Shown piece after piece: positions 28,885-37,868 of a stretch of 64,000 nucleotides of DNA (the first letter of the stretch is position 1; each line of letters begins with the position of its first letter). Source of the stretch: an uncultured Bacteroidales bacterium. Lineage in GTDB: Bacteria; Bacteroidota; Bacteroidia; Bacteroidales; UBA932. The notes beneath the pieces are model-generated. The model saw nothing but the letters and a program-made list of their open reading frames with translations. It ran no database searches and had not been told where the DNA came from. The translations under genes were made by a program, and so were the position numbers. The DNA lies in the NCBI GenBank assembly GCA_944326235.1, contig CALVDH010000007.1, positions 1 through 64,000 on the forward strand, in the 5' to 3' direction.

Positions 28885-29109
28885 ATGGGTACAGAAATAC
28901 GAAATAAGGTTGAGTATATCGTTGTCATGATTGCCGAATTTGCCAAGGCAAAACATTTAACTGAAAGTCAGGCATTCCGGTATCTCAAACGGTTTGATGC
29001 CATAAAGTTTTTGAATGAGCACTACGGTATTGCGCATACCTTGCGCATGGAGGATGTTCTGAACGACATAACTGATTATTGCCGCCGTCATGGAGGGGCG
29101 ATAGCATGA
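28885..29109 (+). CDS. DUF3791 protein, putative antitoxin 1
   Basis: A 74-residue all-helical protein (VEYIVVMIAEFAKAKHLTESQAFRYL, cut here into one helix pair, then IKFLNEHYGI) of the DUF3791 family. It is normally encoded beside DUF3990 genes. The start at 28885 follows the -7 box; an ATG at 28825 precedes it. Its stop overlaps the next start (ATGA at 29106). Small size, position ahead of an ADP-ribosyltransferase-like gene and tight coupling suggest an antitoxin, as inference only. More AT-rich than neighbours on either side. Confidence 0.75.
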   Translation: MGTEIRNKVEYIVVMIAEFAKAKHLTESQAFRYLKRFDAIKFLNEHYGIAHTLRMEDVLNDITDYCRRHGGAIA

Positions 29110-29591
29110 AACTGTACCATGGATCCACTGTCGTAATCGACAAGATTGATCTTTCTGTCTCAAAGCCCAACAAAGACTTCGGAAAGGGCTTCTATCTTTC
29201 AGACAATAAGCAACAGGCATATGAAATGGCATCATACAAGGCCGCACAGCTTGACATGGAGCCTGTTGTAAACGTATTCGAATTTGATGAACGGATATTA
29301 ACAGACAGCTTTTCACCTCTCAATATAAAACGTTTCGACAATTATTGTAAAGAATGGGCAGAATTTGTTTTCGCCAACCGCAGCAATGAAAACAGCGGTA
29401 TTCCCATACACTGCTACGATATCGTATATGGTCCTATTGCCAACGACCGCGTAGGACTGCAGATCCGCAATTACATGGAGCACAATATAGACCTCGAGAC
29501 ATTTTTAGAACGACTGAAGTTCATACGCGGTATCACGTTTCAATATTTTTTCGGAACGGAAAGAGCCATTAACCTACTGACAAAGATATGA
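29106..29591 (+). CDS. DUF3990 ADP-ribosyltransferase-like protein, putative toxin
   Basis: A 161-residue protein with ADP-ribosyltransferase fold signals. These are LYHGS at residues 3-7 with the NAD-contacting His, then DFGKGFYLSDN at about 25-35 with the conserved Tyr strand. The C-terminal QYFFGTERAINLL closes the domain. DUF3990 is a family of predicted ART-type enzymes. In operons with small helical DUF3791 partners it looks like a toxin-antitoxin or effector unit. Its ATG overlaps the upstream stop by four bases and its stop overlaps the next start the same way. The target is unknown. The ATG at 29079 would overlap the previous gene and is not used. Confidence 0.78.
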   Translation: MKLYHGSTVVIDKIDLSVSKPNKDFGKGFYLSDNKQQAYEMASYKAAQLDMEPVVNVFEFDERILTDSFSPLNIKRFDNYCKEWAEFVFANRSNENSGIPIHCYDIVYGPIANDRVGLQIRNYMEHNIDLETFLERLKFIRGITFQYFFGTERAINLLTKI

Positions 29592-29806
29592 CTGGTGTTG
29601 AATACATGATGGAATGCATGACAAAGGACCTCGTTATCCTCTTGATGGAGCGCCGTCATATGGATATGGAATCAGCCCTTGATACATTGTATAATTCGGA
29701 CACATTCAAAAAATTGCAAGATGTCCGCAGCGGCTTGTATTTCCAAAGTCCGCTATACGTATATGACTTCTTGGAAAAAGAGATTGAAACAGGCACTCCG
29801 GCCTGA
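29588..29806 (+). CDS. DUF3791-like protein, putative antitoxin 2
   Basis: A 72-residue helical protein (KDLVILLMERRHMDMESALDTLY, quoted partly: LVILLMERRHMDMESAL), related in layout to the first DUF3791 gene but different in sequence, including SGLYFQSPLYVYDFL near the end. It is coupled to the DUF3990 gene by an ATGA overlap. Having two different DUF3791 proteins flank one DUF3990 gene suggests that one binds the toxin and the other has another job. Confidence 0.7.
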   Translation: MTGVEYMMECMTKDLVILLMERRHMDMESALDTLYNSDTFKKLQDVRSGLYFQSPLYVYDFLEKEIETGTPA

Positions 29807-30051
29807 TGATACGCAATCTCCGCCACGACATAGATGCATATCTCGAGTCCGTCAGTGATGAAAAAGGTGGGGAGAAAATCCTCGAACTGCTGTCCGGGGA
29901 CGGCAACCTGAGCGCAGCAGCCCTCGCCGCCCGCATCGGCATCACCCCGAAAGCCGTGGAAAAACACCTGGCACGCCTGAAAGCCGAAGGAAGGCTCCGG
30001 CGCGTAGGACCCGACAAAGGCGGCCACTGGATGGTGAATGGTAATCGGTAA
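29806..30051 (+). CDS. Small winged-helix DNA-binding protein
   Basis: An 81-residue protein. Residues about 23-76 form a winged HTH, with ILELLSGDGNLSAAALAARI, then ITPKAVEKHLARLKAEGR and a wing ending GHWMV. It resembles the C-terminal wHTH of Fic and RecG-like proteins. It may regulate the operon or be the tail of a lost larger gene. The start shares one base with the preceding stop (TGATG). It is much more GC-rich than the three genes before it. Its last two codons and stop lie at the edge of the 166-bp repeat, which supplies the TAA. Confidence 0.68.
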   Translation: MIRNLRHDIDAYLESVSDEKGGEKILELLSGDGNLSAAALAARIGITPKAVEKHLARLKAEGRLRRVGPDKGGHWMVNGNR

Positions 30052-30211
30052 GCACTGCAGCACCCTCAAATTACAACACCTTGGTGGTCAACACATTCCG
30101 TTAGGCCACTGATCTTTGCAGGTGCTTCGAAAACGCCGAAAAGATCAGCGCTCAATTGTAAGCATCTGATTATCGAGTGATTACAAAACACCCCCGCTAC
30201 CCTGCTTACCG
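30046..30211. repeat. 166-bp dyad-symmetric repeat, copy B
   Basis: Perfect 9-bp terminal inverted repeats CGGTAAGCA (30046-30054) and TGCTTACCG (30203-30211). An inner palindrome has CTGATCTTT pairing with AAAGATCAG around a central TTCGAA (30126-30131). The outer and inner symmetry centres coincide at 30128.5. It has the same length and overall sequence as 2128-2293. The stop codon of the wHTH gene lies within the left terminus (TAAGCAC at 30049). Confidence 0.88.
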
Positions 30212-30302
30212 TTGCAGAACACAGCACACACACTGACCGGAGCACTACCTATACCAAGAGCCGCACTACCATGAGCCTATATTTCTTATCCTTGCCCTTT
30301 AA

Positions 30303-30319
30303 TATATTTGATATATTTG
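30303..30319 (+). promoter_or_regulatory. Tandem -7 boxes before the propeller lipoprotein
   Basis: Two copies of TATATTTG (30303-30310 and 30312-30319) nine bases apart, 21 bases before the ATG at 30341. They give two possible transcript starts or a strengthened promoter. The 91 bases between the repeat and these boxes show no other feature. Confidence 0.5.
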
Positions 30320-30340
30320 TCACTATAATCACTGGATAAT

Positions 30341-31384
30341 ATGAAAAATTTTCTTGCTTTTACACTTTCGATATCGGCAGCTGTAGTTGCCGCAGCATTT
30401 CTGGCCGCCTCCTGCAGCTCCACGGAAGAAGTCACAGTCAGGCACCTGGAGCCGTCCCGGACAATCGACTCCTTCGGCGAGGAGATCTATATCTCGGACG
30501 GCATAATGTCCATAATAGAGGACGACGGATACTTATACTTCATGGAAAGAAAAATGAGTGGAATCATCAAGACAGATCAGGACATGAACCCGCTGACGGT
30601 CTTCGGGCGGAAGGGACGCGGACCGGGAGAGACTGTCTTTGTCGAGACGTTCGGGGTGTCTGACAACGCTCTGTACATCAACGGCAACAACGATGATTTC
30701 CATGTCTTCAGCAAAGACTCGGCGGGGTACCTCAAAAACATCAGATACGGGCTGGAAGTAGGACGTCCGATGACCCGCAGACTGATTGTCGACGATAACG
30801 GCATCACCGCCACATACGGAGGGAAGTACACCATCGGCGGAACTCCGATAGTGAGAATAGACACATCCGGACAGGTTACCGGATCTTACAAAGGAACTGT
30901 AGTCGGAGAGACTGACGGGCTGAAGGCCCTCACGGAATGGGATATGTTCAAGACGGAAACGGGATATGCGGCTGTTGTCAAGATGGCACCGGTCATCGAC
31001 CTGTACGATGAGGATATGAATCTTCTGAATTCGGTGGACATTTCCGATATCCCGGTAATAGAGCGGAAAGTCAAGGACATAGAAAAGAGCCGCGAGGCTT
31101 CGGCTCCGGGCACCCTGACCGTGTACTACCAGTTCGGCGACTCATATTACTCCGACGGAAAACTGTACATACTCTGTTTCACTGTGAACGATGATCCAGC
31201 TGACAATATGAAGAATCTATGCAATACCGTAGTCGTACTGGACGTAGACGGGGACACATGCAGATACACCGGACAATTGGTCCTCCCCGACAAATACTAC
31301 TGGTGCATCTGCGTCACATCCGACGGCAGGCTCATCGCCTCCAACGCCATGCAGTCGCAGCTTGAGGTATTTGACCTCCGGTAG
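30341..31384 (+). CDS. 6-bladed beta-propeller lipoprotein
   Basis: A 347-residue lipoprotein (lipobox AASC, Cys about 25) of the Bacteroidetes 6-bladed beta-propeller family. The family entry motif is FGRKGRGPGE at about 86-95; later blades include DDGYLYFMERK and SDGKLYILCF. Such lipoproteins are frequent beside TPR or HTH regulators, but ligands are unknown. It is a single gene with its own tandem -7 boxes; the next gene also has its own promoter. Confidence 0.8.
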   Translation: MKNFLAFTLSISAAVVAAAFLAASCSSTEEVTVRHLEPSRTIDSFGEEIYISDGIMSIIEDDGYLYFMERKMSGIIKTDQDMNPLTVFGRKGRGPGETVFVETFGVSDNALYINGNNDDFHVFSKDSAGYLKNIRYGLEVGRPMTRRLIVDDNGITATYGGKYTIGGTPIVRIDTSGQVTGSYKGTVVGETDGLKALTEWDMFKTETGYAAVVKMAPVIDLYDEDMNLLNSVDISDIPVIERKVKDIEKSREASAPGTLTVYYQFGDSYYSDGKLYILCFTVNDDPADNMKNLCNTVVVLDVDGDTCRYTGQLVLPDKYYWCICVTSDGRLIASNAMQSQLEVFDLR

Positions 31385-31408
31385 CGTCCATCTTACCGAA
31401 AAAAATCT

Positions 31409-31416
31409 TACATTTG
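31409..31416 (+). promoter_or_regulatory. -7 box of the secreted peptidase gene
   Basis: TACATTTG, 33 bases before the ATG at 31450. Confidence 0.5.
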
Positions 31417-31449
31417 CGCAACGATTAAACAACCAACCGAACAACCATT

Positions 31450-32769
31450 ATGCGCAGATTTACATTACTGACCATCGCGATGTTCGTCTTCTCGGTACTC
31501 GGAGTGCAGCTCCGGGCTCAGGAGGCGACGCTGGCGGACCGCATCGCCGCCCTGCCCCAGGTAAAGGACGTGCAGGAGCTGGAGAGCACTCAGTTCGCCG
31601 AGAAATATTTAGTGATATTCGAGCAGCCCATCGACCACGAGAACCCCGACATGGGCACTTTCACCCAGAGGGTCTACGTGTGCGCCGTGCATCCTGACAG
31701 CGCCACCGTGGTGGTGACCGAGGGCTACGGCGCCCAGTATGCGGCCAGTCCCCGCTACCGCGACGAGATCTCGGCCCTGTTCAACACGAACAACATCGTG
31801 GTCGAGCACCGCTACTTCCTCGAGTCCACCCCCTACCCCGGCAAGTCTCCCGAGGAGGTCAACTGGGACTACATGAACGCCCCCAATGCAGCCGCTGACC
31901 TGCACGAGGTAGTGACCGCCCTGAAGAACGTCTTCGACGGCAAGTGGATCTCCACCGGTATCAGCAAGGGAGGCCAGACCACCATGCTCTACCGCGCCTA
32001 CTATCCTGAGGACGTGGACTTCTCCGTACCCTACGTAGGCCCTCTGTGCCGCGGCGCATACGACGGCCGTCATGAGCCCTTCATCGCAGAATACGTGGGC
32101 ACACCCGCCGACCGCGAGGCCGTCAGGAACTTCCAGATCGAGCTGCTGCTCCGCAAGGACCGTCTGATGCCCATGTACGACTCCCTGTGCAAGGCCCGCG
32201 AGTACGAGTTCCGCGCTCCCGTGGACGAGATCTACGACTACAGCGTGCTGGAATTCTCCTTCGCCTTCTGGCAGTGGGGCTACCCTGTATCCGAGATACC
32301 CGGCAAGGACGCTTCGGACCGCGAGGTATTCGACTACATGATGAAAGTCAGCTCCCCTGACTATTTCGTAAAATGGAGCGTCACCTCGCCCTTCTTCGTA
32401 CAGGCAGCCCAGGAACTGGGATACTACGGCTACGACATGAAGCCTTTCAAGAAGTACCGGAAGTATTTCAGCATCAAGAATACCGACAATTACCTTACAC
32501 GGCTTATGCTGCCCCAGAACCGTGAGTTCCCCTTCAGCGACTATCTCTACAACAAGATCTCCGCTTTCCTGCTCGCCACCGATGCCCGCATGCTCTTCAT
32601 CTACGGACAGTTCGACCCCTGGTCAGCAGTAATGCCCGCTGACCCCCACAAGGACAACATCAAGTTCTTCATCCAGCCCGGAGGCAGCCACAGAGCCCGA
32701 ATAGCGACTTTCGATGAAGCGACCCAGAAAGAGATCAAATCCATCCTGAGCCAGTGGCTGTATGAGTAA
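31450..32769 (+). CDS. Secreted serine peptidase, S28/S37 tripeptidyl-peptidase type
   Basis: A 439-residue alpha/beta-hydrolase peptidase with a signal peptide (cleavage near LRAQ). The nucleophile elbow is GISKGG at about 175-180. The acid is probably the Asp of YGQFDPW near 391 and the His that of GGSHRAR near 414. Related PS-10 enzymes release N-terminal tripeptides, so a periplasmic or surface role in peptide foraging is likely. EHRYF and NWDYMNAPNAAADLHEV are typical of the family. Eight bases of its end overlap the DUF2156 gene. Confidence 0.82.
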   Translation: MRRFTLLTIAMFVFSVLGVQLRAQEATLADRIAALPQVKDVQELESTQFAEKYLVIFEQPIDHENPDMGTFTQRVYVCAVHPDSATVVVTEGYGAQYAASPRYRDEISALFNTNNIVVEHRYFLESTPYPGKSPEEVNWDYMNAPNAAADLHEVVTALKNVFDGKWISTGISKGGQTTMLYRAYYPEDVDFSVPYVGPLCRGAYDGRHEPFIAEYVGTPADREAVRNFQIELLLRKDRLMPMYDSLCKAREYEFRAPVDEIYDYSVLEFSFAFWQWGYPVSEIPGKDASDREVFDYMMKVSSPDYFVKWSVTSPFFVQAAQELGYYGYDMKPFKKYRKYFSIKNTDNYLTRLMLPQNREFPFSDYLYNKISAFLLATDARMLFIYGQFDPWSAVMPADPHKDNIKFFIQPGGSHRARIATFDEATQKEIKSILSQWLYE

Positions 32770-33685
32770 TCTCCCACAGTTCAAGGACATAGAATTAAAC
32801 GACAAGGAGTGGGCCGACCCGCTCCTTGCTGTTTCCGACTACCGGGCCACAGAGTACTGCTTCACCTCGCTGTACATCTGGGCCCGGTTCTTCGGAACCC
32901 GCATCGCCCGGTGGAAGGACTGGCTGCTCATCCGCTCCGACGGGGAGGAGGGCTGCGCCAACTACATTTTTCCCGCAGGAAGCGGAGACATAGCCGAAGT
33001 TCTGGATACAATGGAGGAGGATGCCGCCCGCATCGGGAGACGCCCTGTCCTCTGGACCGTCGCCGATGTGAAGGCCCGCCTCGAGGAAATGTTCCCCGGC
33101 CGCTACGAATTTTCCCCTGTCCGCCGCTCCTTCGACTATCTCTACGAGACGGAGAAGATGGTCTCCCTCGCCGGAAAGAAATATCAGCCCAAGCGCAATT
33201 TCATCTCCCGTTTCAAAACTCAGAACCCGGACTGGACCTACGAGAGCATCTGTCCGGACGGTGACCCGGAGCTGTGCCGCCGGCAGCTGGAGGAATGCAG
33301 GACAATGACCGACGAGTGGTGCGCCCTCAACGGCTGCATCCACAACGAGTCGATGCAGATGGAGGCCTGCGCGGTGCGCAAGGCCCTGGAGGACTTCGTC
33401 CCCCTGCGGCTCAGCGGAGGAATGCTGCGCAGCGGCGGCCGCCTGGTGGCCTACACCCTCGGCGAGCGGCTCAACTCCGATACTTTCATCGTGCATGTCG
33501 AGAAGGCATTTTCCGATGTTACGGGGGCCTATCCCATGATCAACCGCACCTTCCTCGAGCACGAGGCGGCCGGCCTGCAGTACGTCAACCGGGAGGACGA
33601 CGCCGGGGATGAGGGCCTGCGCAAGGCCAAGCTGTCCTACCATCCGGCATATATGTTGGAAAAATATTTGGCAGTTCCGCGATAA
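32762..33685 (+). CDS. DUF2156 protein (GNAT-like, LPG-synthase C-domain type)
   Basis: A 307-residue cytoplasmic protein of the DUF2156 family, which is related to the C-terminal catalytic domain of phosphatidylglycerol lysyltransferase. It has two GNAT-like halves, seen in FTSLYIWARFF, FDYLYETEKMVSLAGKKYQP, RNFISRFK and YPMINRTFLEHEA. The last segment, YVNREDDAGDEGLRKAKLSY, is the usual family ending. No membrane domain is present, so the lysyl-lipid function should not be assumed. The start overlaps the peptidase stop. Confidence 0.8.
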   Translation: MSNLPQFKDIELNDKEWADPLLAVSDYRATEYCFTSLYIWARFFGTRIARWKDWLLIRSDGEEGCANYIFPAGSGDIAEVLDTMEEDAARIGRRPVLWTVADVKARLEEMFPGRYEFSPVRRSFDYLYETEKMVSLAGKKYQPKRNFISRFKTQNPDWTYESICPDGDPELCRRQLEECRTMTDEWCALNGCIHNESMQMEACAVRKALEDFVPLRLSGGMLRSGGRLVAYTLGERLNSDTFIVHVEKAFSDVTGAYPMINRTFLEHEAAGLQYVNREDDAGDEGLRKAKLSYHPAYMLEKYLAVPR

Positions 33686-33718
33686 GTGCTTTTCTTTGCA
33701 GCCTATTTTTAAAAATCG

Positions 33719-34357
33719 ATGGGTCTATATAAACGAGAAAAATTAGAAAACGGGGCGGAGATATGCGTATGGGAGATCTCCGAGGACGAAGACGACTTGC
33801 GCCGGCTGTGCGCCCCCATTCCCAGCGATGAGCTCGAGGAGCTCGAAATCACCAAAAGCCCCGCACGGCGCAAGGAGAAACTGGCCGTAAGGGCTCTTCT
33901 CAACGAAATGTTTCCCGAGAAACTCTATCTCGGACATCACGACAACGGCAAACCCTATCTTCAGAACTGCGCCGTGGAGATCAGCATCTCCCACTGCGCC
34001 CGCTTCGCAGCCGTCATCGCCCATCCCGAAGAGAGCGTGGGCATAGACATCGAGAGCCTCGGCCGCGACTTCTCGGCAGTGGAGCGCAAGGCCCTCTCCG
34101 AGGACGAGAAGGACGACCTCTCGGACCACAACACCAATCAGCAGCTGGCCATCTACTGGTGCGCCAAGGAAGCCATCTACAAGCGTATGTCCCGCAACGG
34201 TGTGGACTTCGCGCGGCAGATAGAGGTGGAGCGCTTCACCCCCCGCGACGAGGGCGAACTGGAGGCCACCTTCATCCACAAGGACGGGGAGGAAGAGACT
34301 TTCGAGCTCAATTACGAGATCTTCGACGGCCACGTCATGGTCTGGCTCGTCGGATAA
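33719..34357 (+). CDS. 4'-phosphopantetheinyl transferase superfamily protein
   Basis: Transfers phosphopantetheine from CoA to carrier proteins. At 212 residues, it has the substrate-binding ISHCARFAAVI, VGIDIE with the Mg-binding Asp and Glu pair (about 108-113), and the second motif WCAKEAIYK (about 145-153). This size and motif set suit the Sfp/Gsp-like class rather than short AcpS, though it may serve fatty-acid ACP in this lineage. It follows the DUF2156 gene after 33 bases. Confidence 0.88.
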   Translation: MGLYKREKLENGAEICVWEISEDEDDLRRLCAPIPSDELEELEITKSPARRKEKLAVRALLNEMFPEKLYLGHHDNGKPYLQNCAVEISISHCARFAAVIAHPEESVGIDIESLGRDFSAVERKALSEDEKDDLSDHNTNQQLAIYWCAKEAIYKRMSRNGVDFARQIEVERFTPRDEGELEATFIHKDGEEETFELNYEIFDGHVMVWLVG

Positions 34358-34426
34358 CTGTCAGTTTTTTTGCATTTTAGGTAGTTTCTGGCTAACTTGC
34401 AGACTGAACCGTTAAATCAGTCTGCC

Positions 34427-34891
34427 ATGTTTCACCGTCTTACAAATCTTACACTCAATATAGTCGCCACGATGGCGATGCTCTCCGGTTTCCTGCCCAT
34501 GCGCTCGTGGGAGCGGCTGGAGGGAGTGCCCGTGCCGAATCACTTCGACATCCACGGAGTGGTGGACGGAGTCGGAGACAGGGGCATCCTGCTCACCCTC
34601 GCGCTCATCGGCCTCGGCATCTACATCATCATGATTCTGGCCCAGTGCTTCCCCAAGGTGGTGAACCTTCCCGTTCCCGCCCGGAAAGCCGAAGCCGCCA
34701 GAGCCGCCAAGACGGACTTAGCCGCACAGATGAACCTCCTGCTCTGCCTGCTCCTGTCCTTCGGAGCCAACTCCACGCTCTCGGTGGCCGCAGGCAAGAC
34801 GCAGACGCTGAATATGTGGTTCGTCTGGGGGATAGTGGCCCTGGCTCTGGTCTGCATCGGCATTGCCATTTTCCGCACTTACCGCAGATAA
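34427..34891 (+). CDS. Small DUF1648-like membrane protein
   Basis: A 154-residue protein with three hydrophobic segments (near residues 10-30, 50-72 and 125-150). The loop VPNHFDIHGVVDGVGDRG resembles the DUF1648 motif PxHFxxxGxxDGxG. The ATG at 34427 is chosen; the in-frame TTG at 34397 lies within the promoter-like CTAACTTGCAG, a string also seen before nrdJ. Function unknown; relatives include SdpI-type immunity proteins, but this match is weak. Confidence 0.6.
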   Translation: MFHRLTNLTLNIVATMAMLSGFLPMRSWERLEGVPVPNHFDIHGVVDGVGDRGILLTLALIGLGIYIIMILAQCFPKVVNLPVPARKAEAARAAKTDLAAQMNLLLCLLLSFGANSTLSVAAGKTQTLNMWFVWGIVALALVCIGIAIFRTYRR

Positions 34892-34912
34892 CCTATTTTG
34901 AATAAAAATAAC

Positions 34913-34920
34913 TACCTTTG
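34913..34920 (+). promoter_or_regulatory. -7 box of tyrS
   Basis: TACCTTTG, 38 bases before the tyrS ATG at 34959. No T-box or other leader structure was recognised. Confidence 0.5.
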
Positions 34921-34958
34921 CGCGGATATTCAAAAGCAAAGCAGTTATTTTTCATACG

Positions 34959-36248
34959 ATGAAGAATTTTATCGAAGACCTCAAATGGAGGGGCATGATC
35001 CAGGATATCATGCCCGGAACTGAAGAACTCCTTTCAAAAGAGCAGTGCACTGCATACGTGGGCATCGACCCCACGGCTGATTCGCTGCACATCGGTCATC
35101 TGGTCAGCGTCATGATGCTCAAGCACTTCCAGGACGCCGGCCACCGTCCCATCTCCCTCATCGGCGGAGCCACCGGCATGATCGGCGACCCCTCGATGAA
35201 GTCCCAGGAGCGTAACCTTCTCGATGAGGCTACCCTGCGCCACAACCAGGAGTGCATCAAGGCCCAGCTCTCCAAGTTCATCGACTTCGAGAGCGACGCT
35301 CCCAACGCCGCCATCTTAGTCAACAACTACGACTGGATGAAGGACTGGAGATTCCTCGACTTCACCCGCGAGATAGGCAAGCTGATCACCGTCAACTACA
35401 TGATGGCCAAGGACTCCGTCAAGAAGAGACTCAGCGGTGAGGGCCGCGAGGGCATGTCGTTCACCGAGTTCACCTACCAGCTCCTCCAGGGCTACGACTT
35501 CACATACCTCTACGAGCACTACGGCTGCAAGCTCCAGATGGGCGGCAGCGACCAGTGGGGCAACATCACCACCGGCACCGAGCTCATCCGCCGCAAGCTC
35601 GGCGGCGAGGCCTACGGACTGACCTGGCCCCTGATGACCAAGTCCGACGGCGGCAAGTTCGGCAAGACCGAGAAGGGCAATATCTGGCTCTCCCCGGAAT
35701 ACACCACCCCCTACGCATTCTACCAGTTCTGGCTCAACGTCAGCGACGAGGACGCCGCCAGATACATCAAGATATTCACCACCCTCAGCCGCGAGGAGAT
35801 AGAGGCCGCAGTGGCAGAGCACGCCAAGGCGCCCCATATGCGCGAGCTCCAGAAACTGCTCGCCCGCGAGATTACCGTCATGGTACACGGACAGGAGGAG
35901 TACGGCAAGGCCGTGGACGCTTCCCAGATACTCTTCGGAAAGTCCACATCCGAGACCCTGCGCTCGCTCGACGAGAGGACCTTCCTCTCCGTATTCGACG
36001 GCGTACCCCAGTACAGCCTGAGCAAGGATGTCCTCCCGCAGAATGTCATCGACCTGCTGGCTGTCACCACCGACGTATTCCCCTCCAAGGGCGAATGCCG
36101 CAAGATGATCCAGGGCGGCGGCCTGTCCATCAACAAGGACCGCTGCGACTCGGCCGACCGCACCGTCAGCGCCGAGGACCTGATCGACGGCAAGTACATC
36201 CTCGCCCAGAAAGGCAAGAAGAACTACTACATCCTGAAATTTGAATAG
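34959..36248 (+). CDS. tyrS: Tyrosyl-tRNA synthetase
   Basis: Charges tRNA-Tyr. At 429 residues it is a class I synthetase of bacterial TyrS type. It has [17 protein letters not shown] with the HIGH motif at about 44-47, [11 protein letters not shown], the tyrosine-pocket QLLQGYDF and GGSDQWGNI. The KMSKS-equivalent loop is [11 protein letters not shown]-terminal S4-type RNA-binding domain starts near 360. It is followed after 12 bases by rbfA, suggesting an operon tyrS-rbfA-lolE. Confidence 0.97.
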   Translation: MKNFIEDLKWRGMIQDIMPGTEELLSKEQCTAYVGIDPTADSLHIGHLVSVMMLKHFQDAGHRPISLIGGATGMIGDPSMKSQERNLLDEATLRHNQECIKAQLSKFIDFESDAPNAAILVNNYDWMKDWRFLDFTREIGKLITVNYMMAKDSVKKRLSGEGREGMSFTEFTYQLLQGYDFTYLYEHYGCKLQMGGSDQWGNITTGTELIRRKLGGEAYGLTWPLMTKSDGGKFGKTEKGNIWLSPEYTTPYAFYQFWLNVSDEDAARYIKIFTTLSREEIEAAVAEHAKAPHMRELQKLLAREITVMVHGQEEYGKAVDASQILFGKSTSETLRSLDERTFLSVFDGVPQYSLSKDVLPQNVIDLLAVTTDVFPSKGECRKMIQGGGLSINKDRCDSADRTVSAEDLIDGKYILAQKGKKNYYILKFE

Positions 36249-36260
36249 GAGGCCGCCGCT

Positions 36261-36605
36261 ATGGAAGGAGAAAGCACCCGCCAGCTGAAGGTGGCCAAGG
36301 AACTCCAGAGACATCTGGCCGAGATCATCCGTTCCAAGGGCATGGCCTCCTGGGACGGAGCTCTCGTGTCGGTGAGCGGAGTGACCATAAGCCCGGACCT
36401 TGCAGTGGCCAAGGTCTACGTAAGCATCTTCCCCTCGGCCAAGCAGGAGAAGGTCTTCAGGATGATCCAGGAGTCGGGCCGTACCATGCGCGGAGAGCTG
36501 GGCCGCCAGATGGCCAAGCAGCTGCGCATCATACCCGAGCTGATCTTCTACCTGGACGACTCTCTGGACTACGTGGAGCACATCGATGAGCTGCTCGCCA
36601 AGTAG
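36261..36605 (+). CDS. rbfA: Ribosome-binding factor A
   Basis: Assists 30S subunit maturation and cold adaptation by binding near the 5' end of 16S rRNA. At 114 residues it has the expected KH-like fold segments: STRQLKVAKELQRHL, VSGVTISPDLAVAKVYVSIF, and the C-terminal RIIPELIFYLDDSLDYVEHI. It lies between tyrS and the lolE-like permease with gaps of 12 and 3 bases. Confidence 0.94.
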   Translation: MEGESTRQLKVAKELQRHLAEIIRSKGMASWDGALVSVSGVTISPDLAVAKVYVSIFPSAKQEKVFRMIQESGRTMRGELGRQMAKQLRIIPELIFYLDDSLDYVEHIDELLAK

Positions 36606-36608
36606 CCC

Positions 36609-37820
36609 ATGCATCTGCCGCAGTTCATAGCCCGGCGTTACCTCTTCGCCAAGAAGTCGCACAACGTCATCAACATCATCTCGCTCATCAGCGCGATAGG
36701 CATAGCCGTGGGCTCCTGCGCCCTGATCATGGTGCTGTCGATATACAACGGCTTCGAGGACGTGGTCCGCGGGATGTACGACCGGGCCATGCCCGACATA
36801 GCCGTCACCTGCGACTCATCCAAATATTTCCGCACCGACACAGAGGCCTTCGACGCTGTCCGCTCGATGTCCTCCGTAGCCTCATTCACCGAGAGCGTCG
36901 AGGAGACCGTCTTCCTGACCTACGACCGCGAGGAGGGCACCGCCCTGCTCAAAGGCGTGGAGCAGAGCTACACCGAGAATCCCGAGATACAGTCCTGCAT
37001 CATCGACGGAGACTTCACCCTGATGCACGGAGAGGTGGCCCAGGCCGTCTCCGGACGCGGATTAGCTGTGGAAATGGGCATAATGCCCCGCTTCCTCGAC
37101 CCAATCACCGTATATTTTCCCGCCCGCGACCGGGATATCTCACTGGTCAATCCGACGGCATCCCTCAACAGCGAGCGGTTCTTCCCGATAGGCACCTTCT
37201 TCTCGGGCAATGAGGGCTACAGCAACACCCTCTTCGTCCCCATCGAGCGGGCCCGCAGGCTCATAGGACTCCAGGACAATGAGGCAGGCACCGTGGAGCT
37301 CCGGCTCGCTCCCGGCTCCGACGTCCGTCAGGCAGTGAAAGAGGTCCGCTCCGCCCTCGGCCCCGGCTTCACCGTCAAGGACAAATACATGCAGAACGAG
37401 ACCGTCTACCGCATGATGCGCATCGAGAAGGTGGTCATCTTCATGATTCTGCTCTTCATCATCATCGTGGTCTCCTGCAACGTCTTCGGCTCCCTCACCA
37501 TGCTCATCATCGAGAAGCGGGACGACATCGCCACCCTCCAGCACCTCGGAGCCCGCCCGGCCCTGATCCGCCGCATCTTCTTCGACGAGGGCTGGATGAT
37601 CATCCTGCTCGGAGCCGTCATCGGCCTGGCCGTCGGCATCGTCCTCTGCCTCATCCAGCAGCACGTCGGCGTCATCCGCATGCCCGGCAGCTTCGTCGTC
37701 GAGTACTACCCCGTTGTCATCAAGCCCGGCGACATCCTCATCACCCTCGCCGGCATAGCCCTCATCGGCCTTTTCATCACCGCCCTCCCCACCCGCCGCA
37801 CCCTTTCGAAAATTTTTTAA
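36609..37820 (+). CDS. LolC/E-type lipoprotein-releasing ABC transporter permease
   Basis: Inner-membrane permease of the FtsX/MacB superfamily, expected to lift outer-membrane lipoproteins to the LolA carrier. 403 residues: a first membrane helix (about 20-45, INIISLISAIGIAVGSCALI), a large periplasmic domain, then three C-terminal helices (about 275-400). The N-terminal ARRYLFAKKSHNVINIIS is the Lol family signature. No LolD ATPase is in the window. A bidirectional terminator region follows. Confidence 0.88.
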   Translation: MHLPQFIARRYLFAKKSHNVINIISLISAIGIAVGSCALIMVLSIYNGFEDVVRGMYDRAMPDIAVTCDSSKYFRTDTEAFDAVRSMSSVASFTESVEETVFLTYDREEGTALLKGVEQSYTENPEIQSCIIDGDFTLMHGEVAQAVSGRGLAVEMGIMPRFLDPITVYFPARDRDISLVNPTASLNSERFFPIGTFFSGNEGYSNTLFVPIERARRLIGLQDNEAGTVELRLAPGSDVRQAVKEVRSALGPGFTVKDKYMQNETVYRMMRIEKVVIFMILLFIIIVVSCNVFGSLTMLIIEKRDDIATLQHLGARPALIRRIFFDEGWMIILLGAVIGLAVGIVLCLIQQHVGVIRMPGSFVVEYYPVVIKPGDILITLAGIALIGLFITALPTRRTLSKIF

Positions 37821-37868
37821 AAATTTTTCACTTTCCGTGCAACAAAAACAGCGGGACCTGCATCTATG

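Noticed and set aside
29806..30051. Pseudogene remnant of a Fic or RecG-like protein
   Set aside because: The frame is intact, starts in a TGATG overlap and has a complete winged helix, so it is kept as a gene; a remnant origin remains possible.
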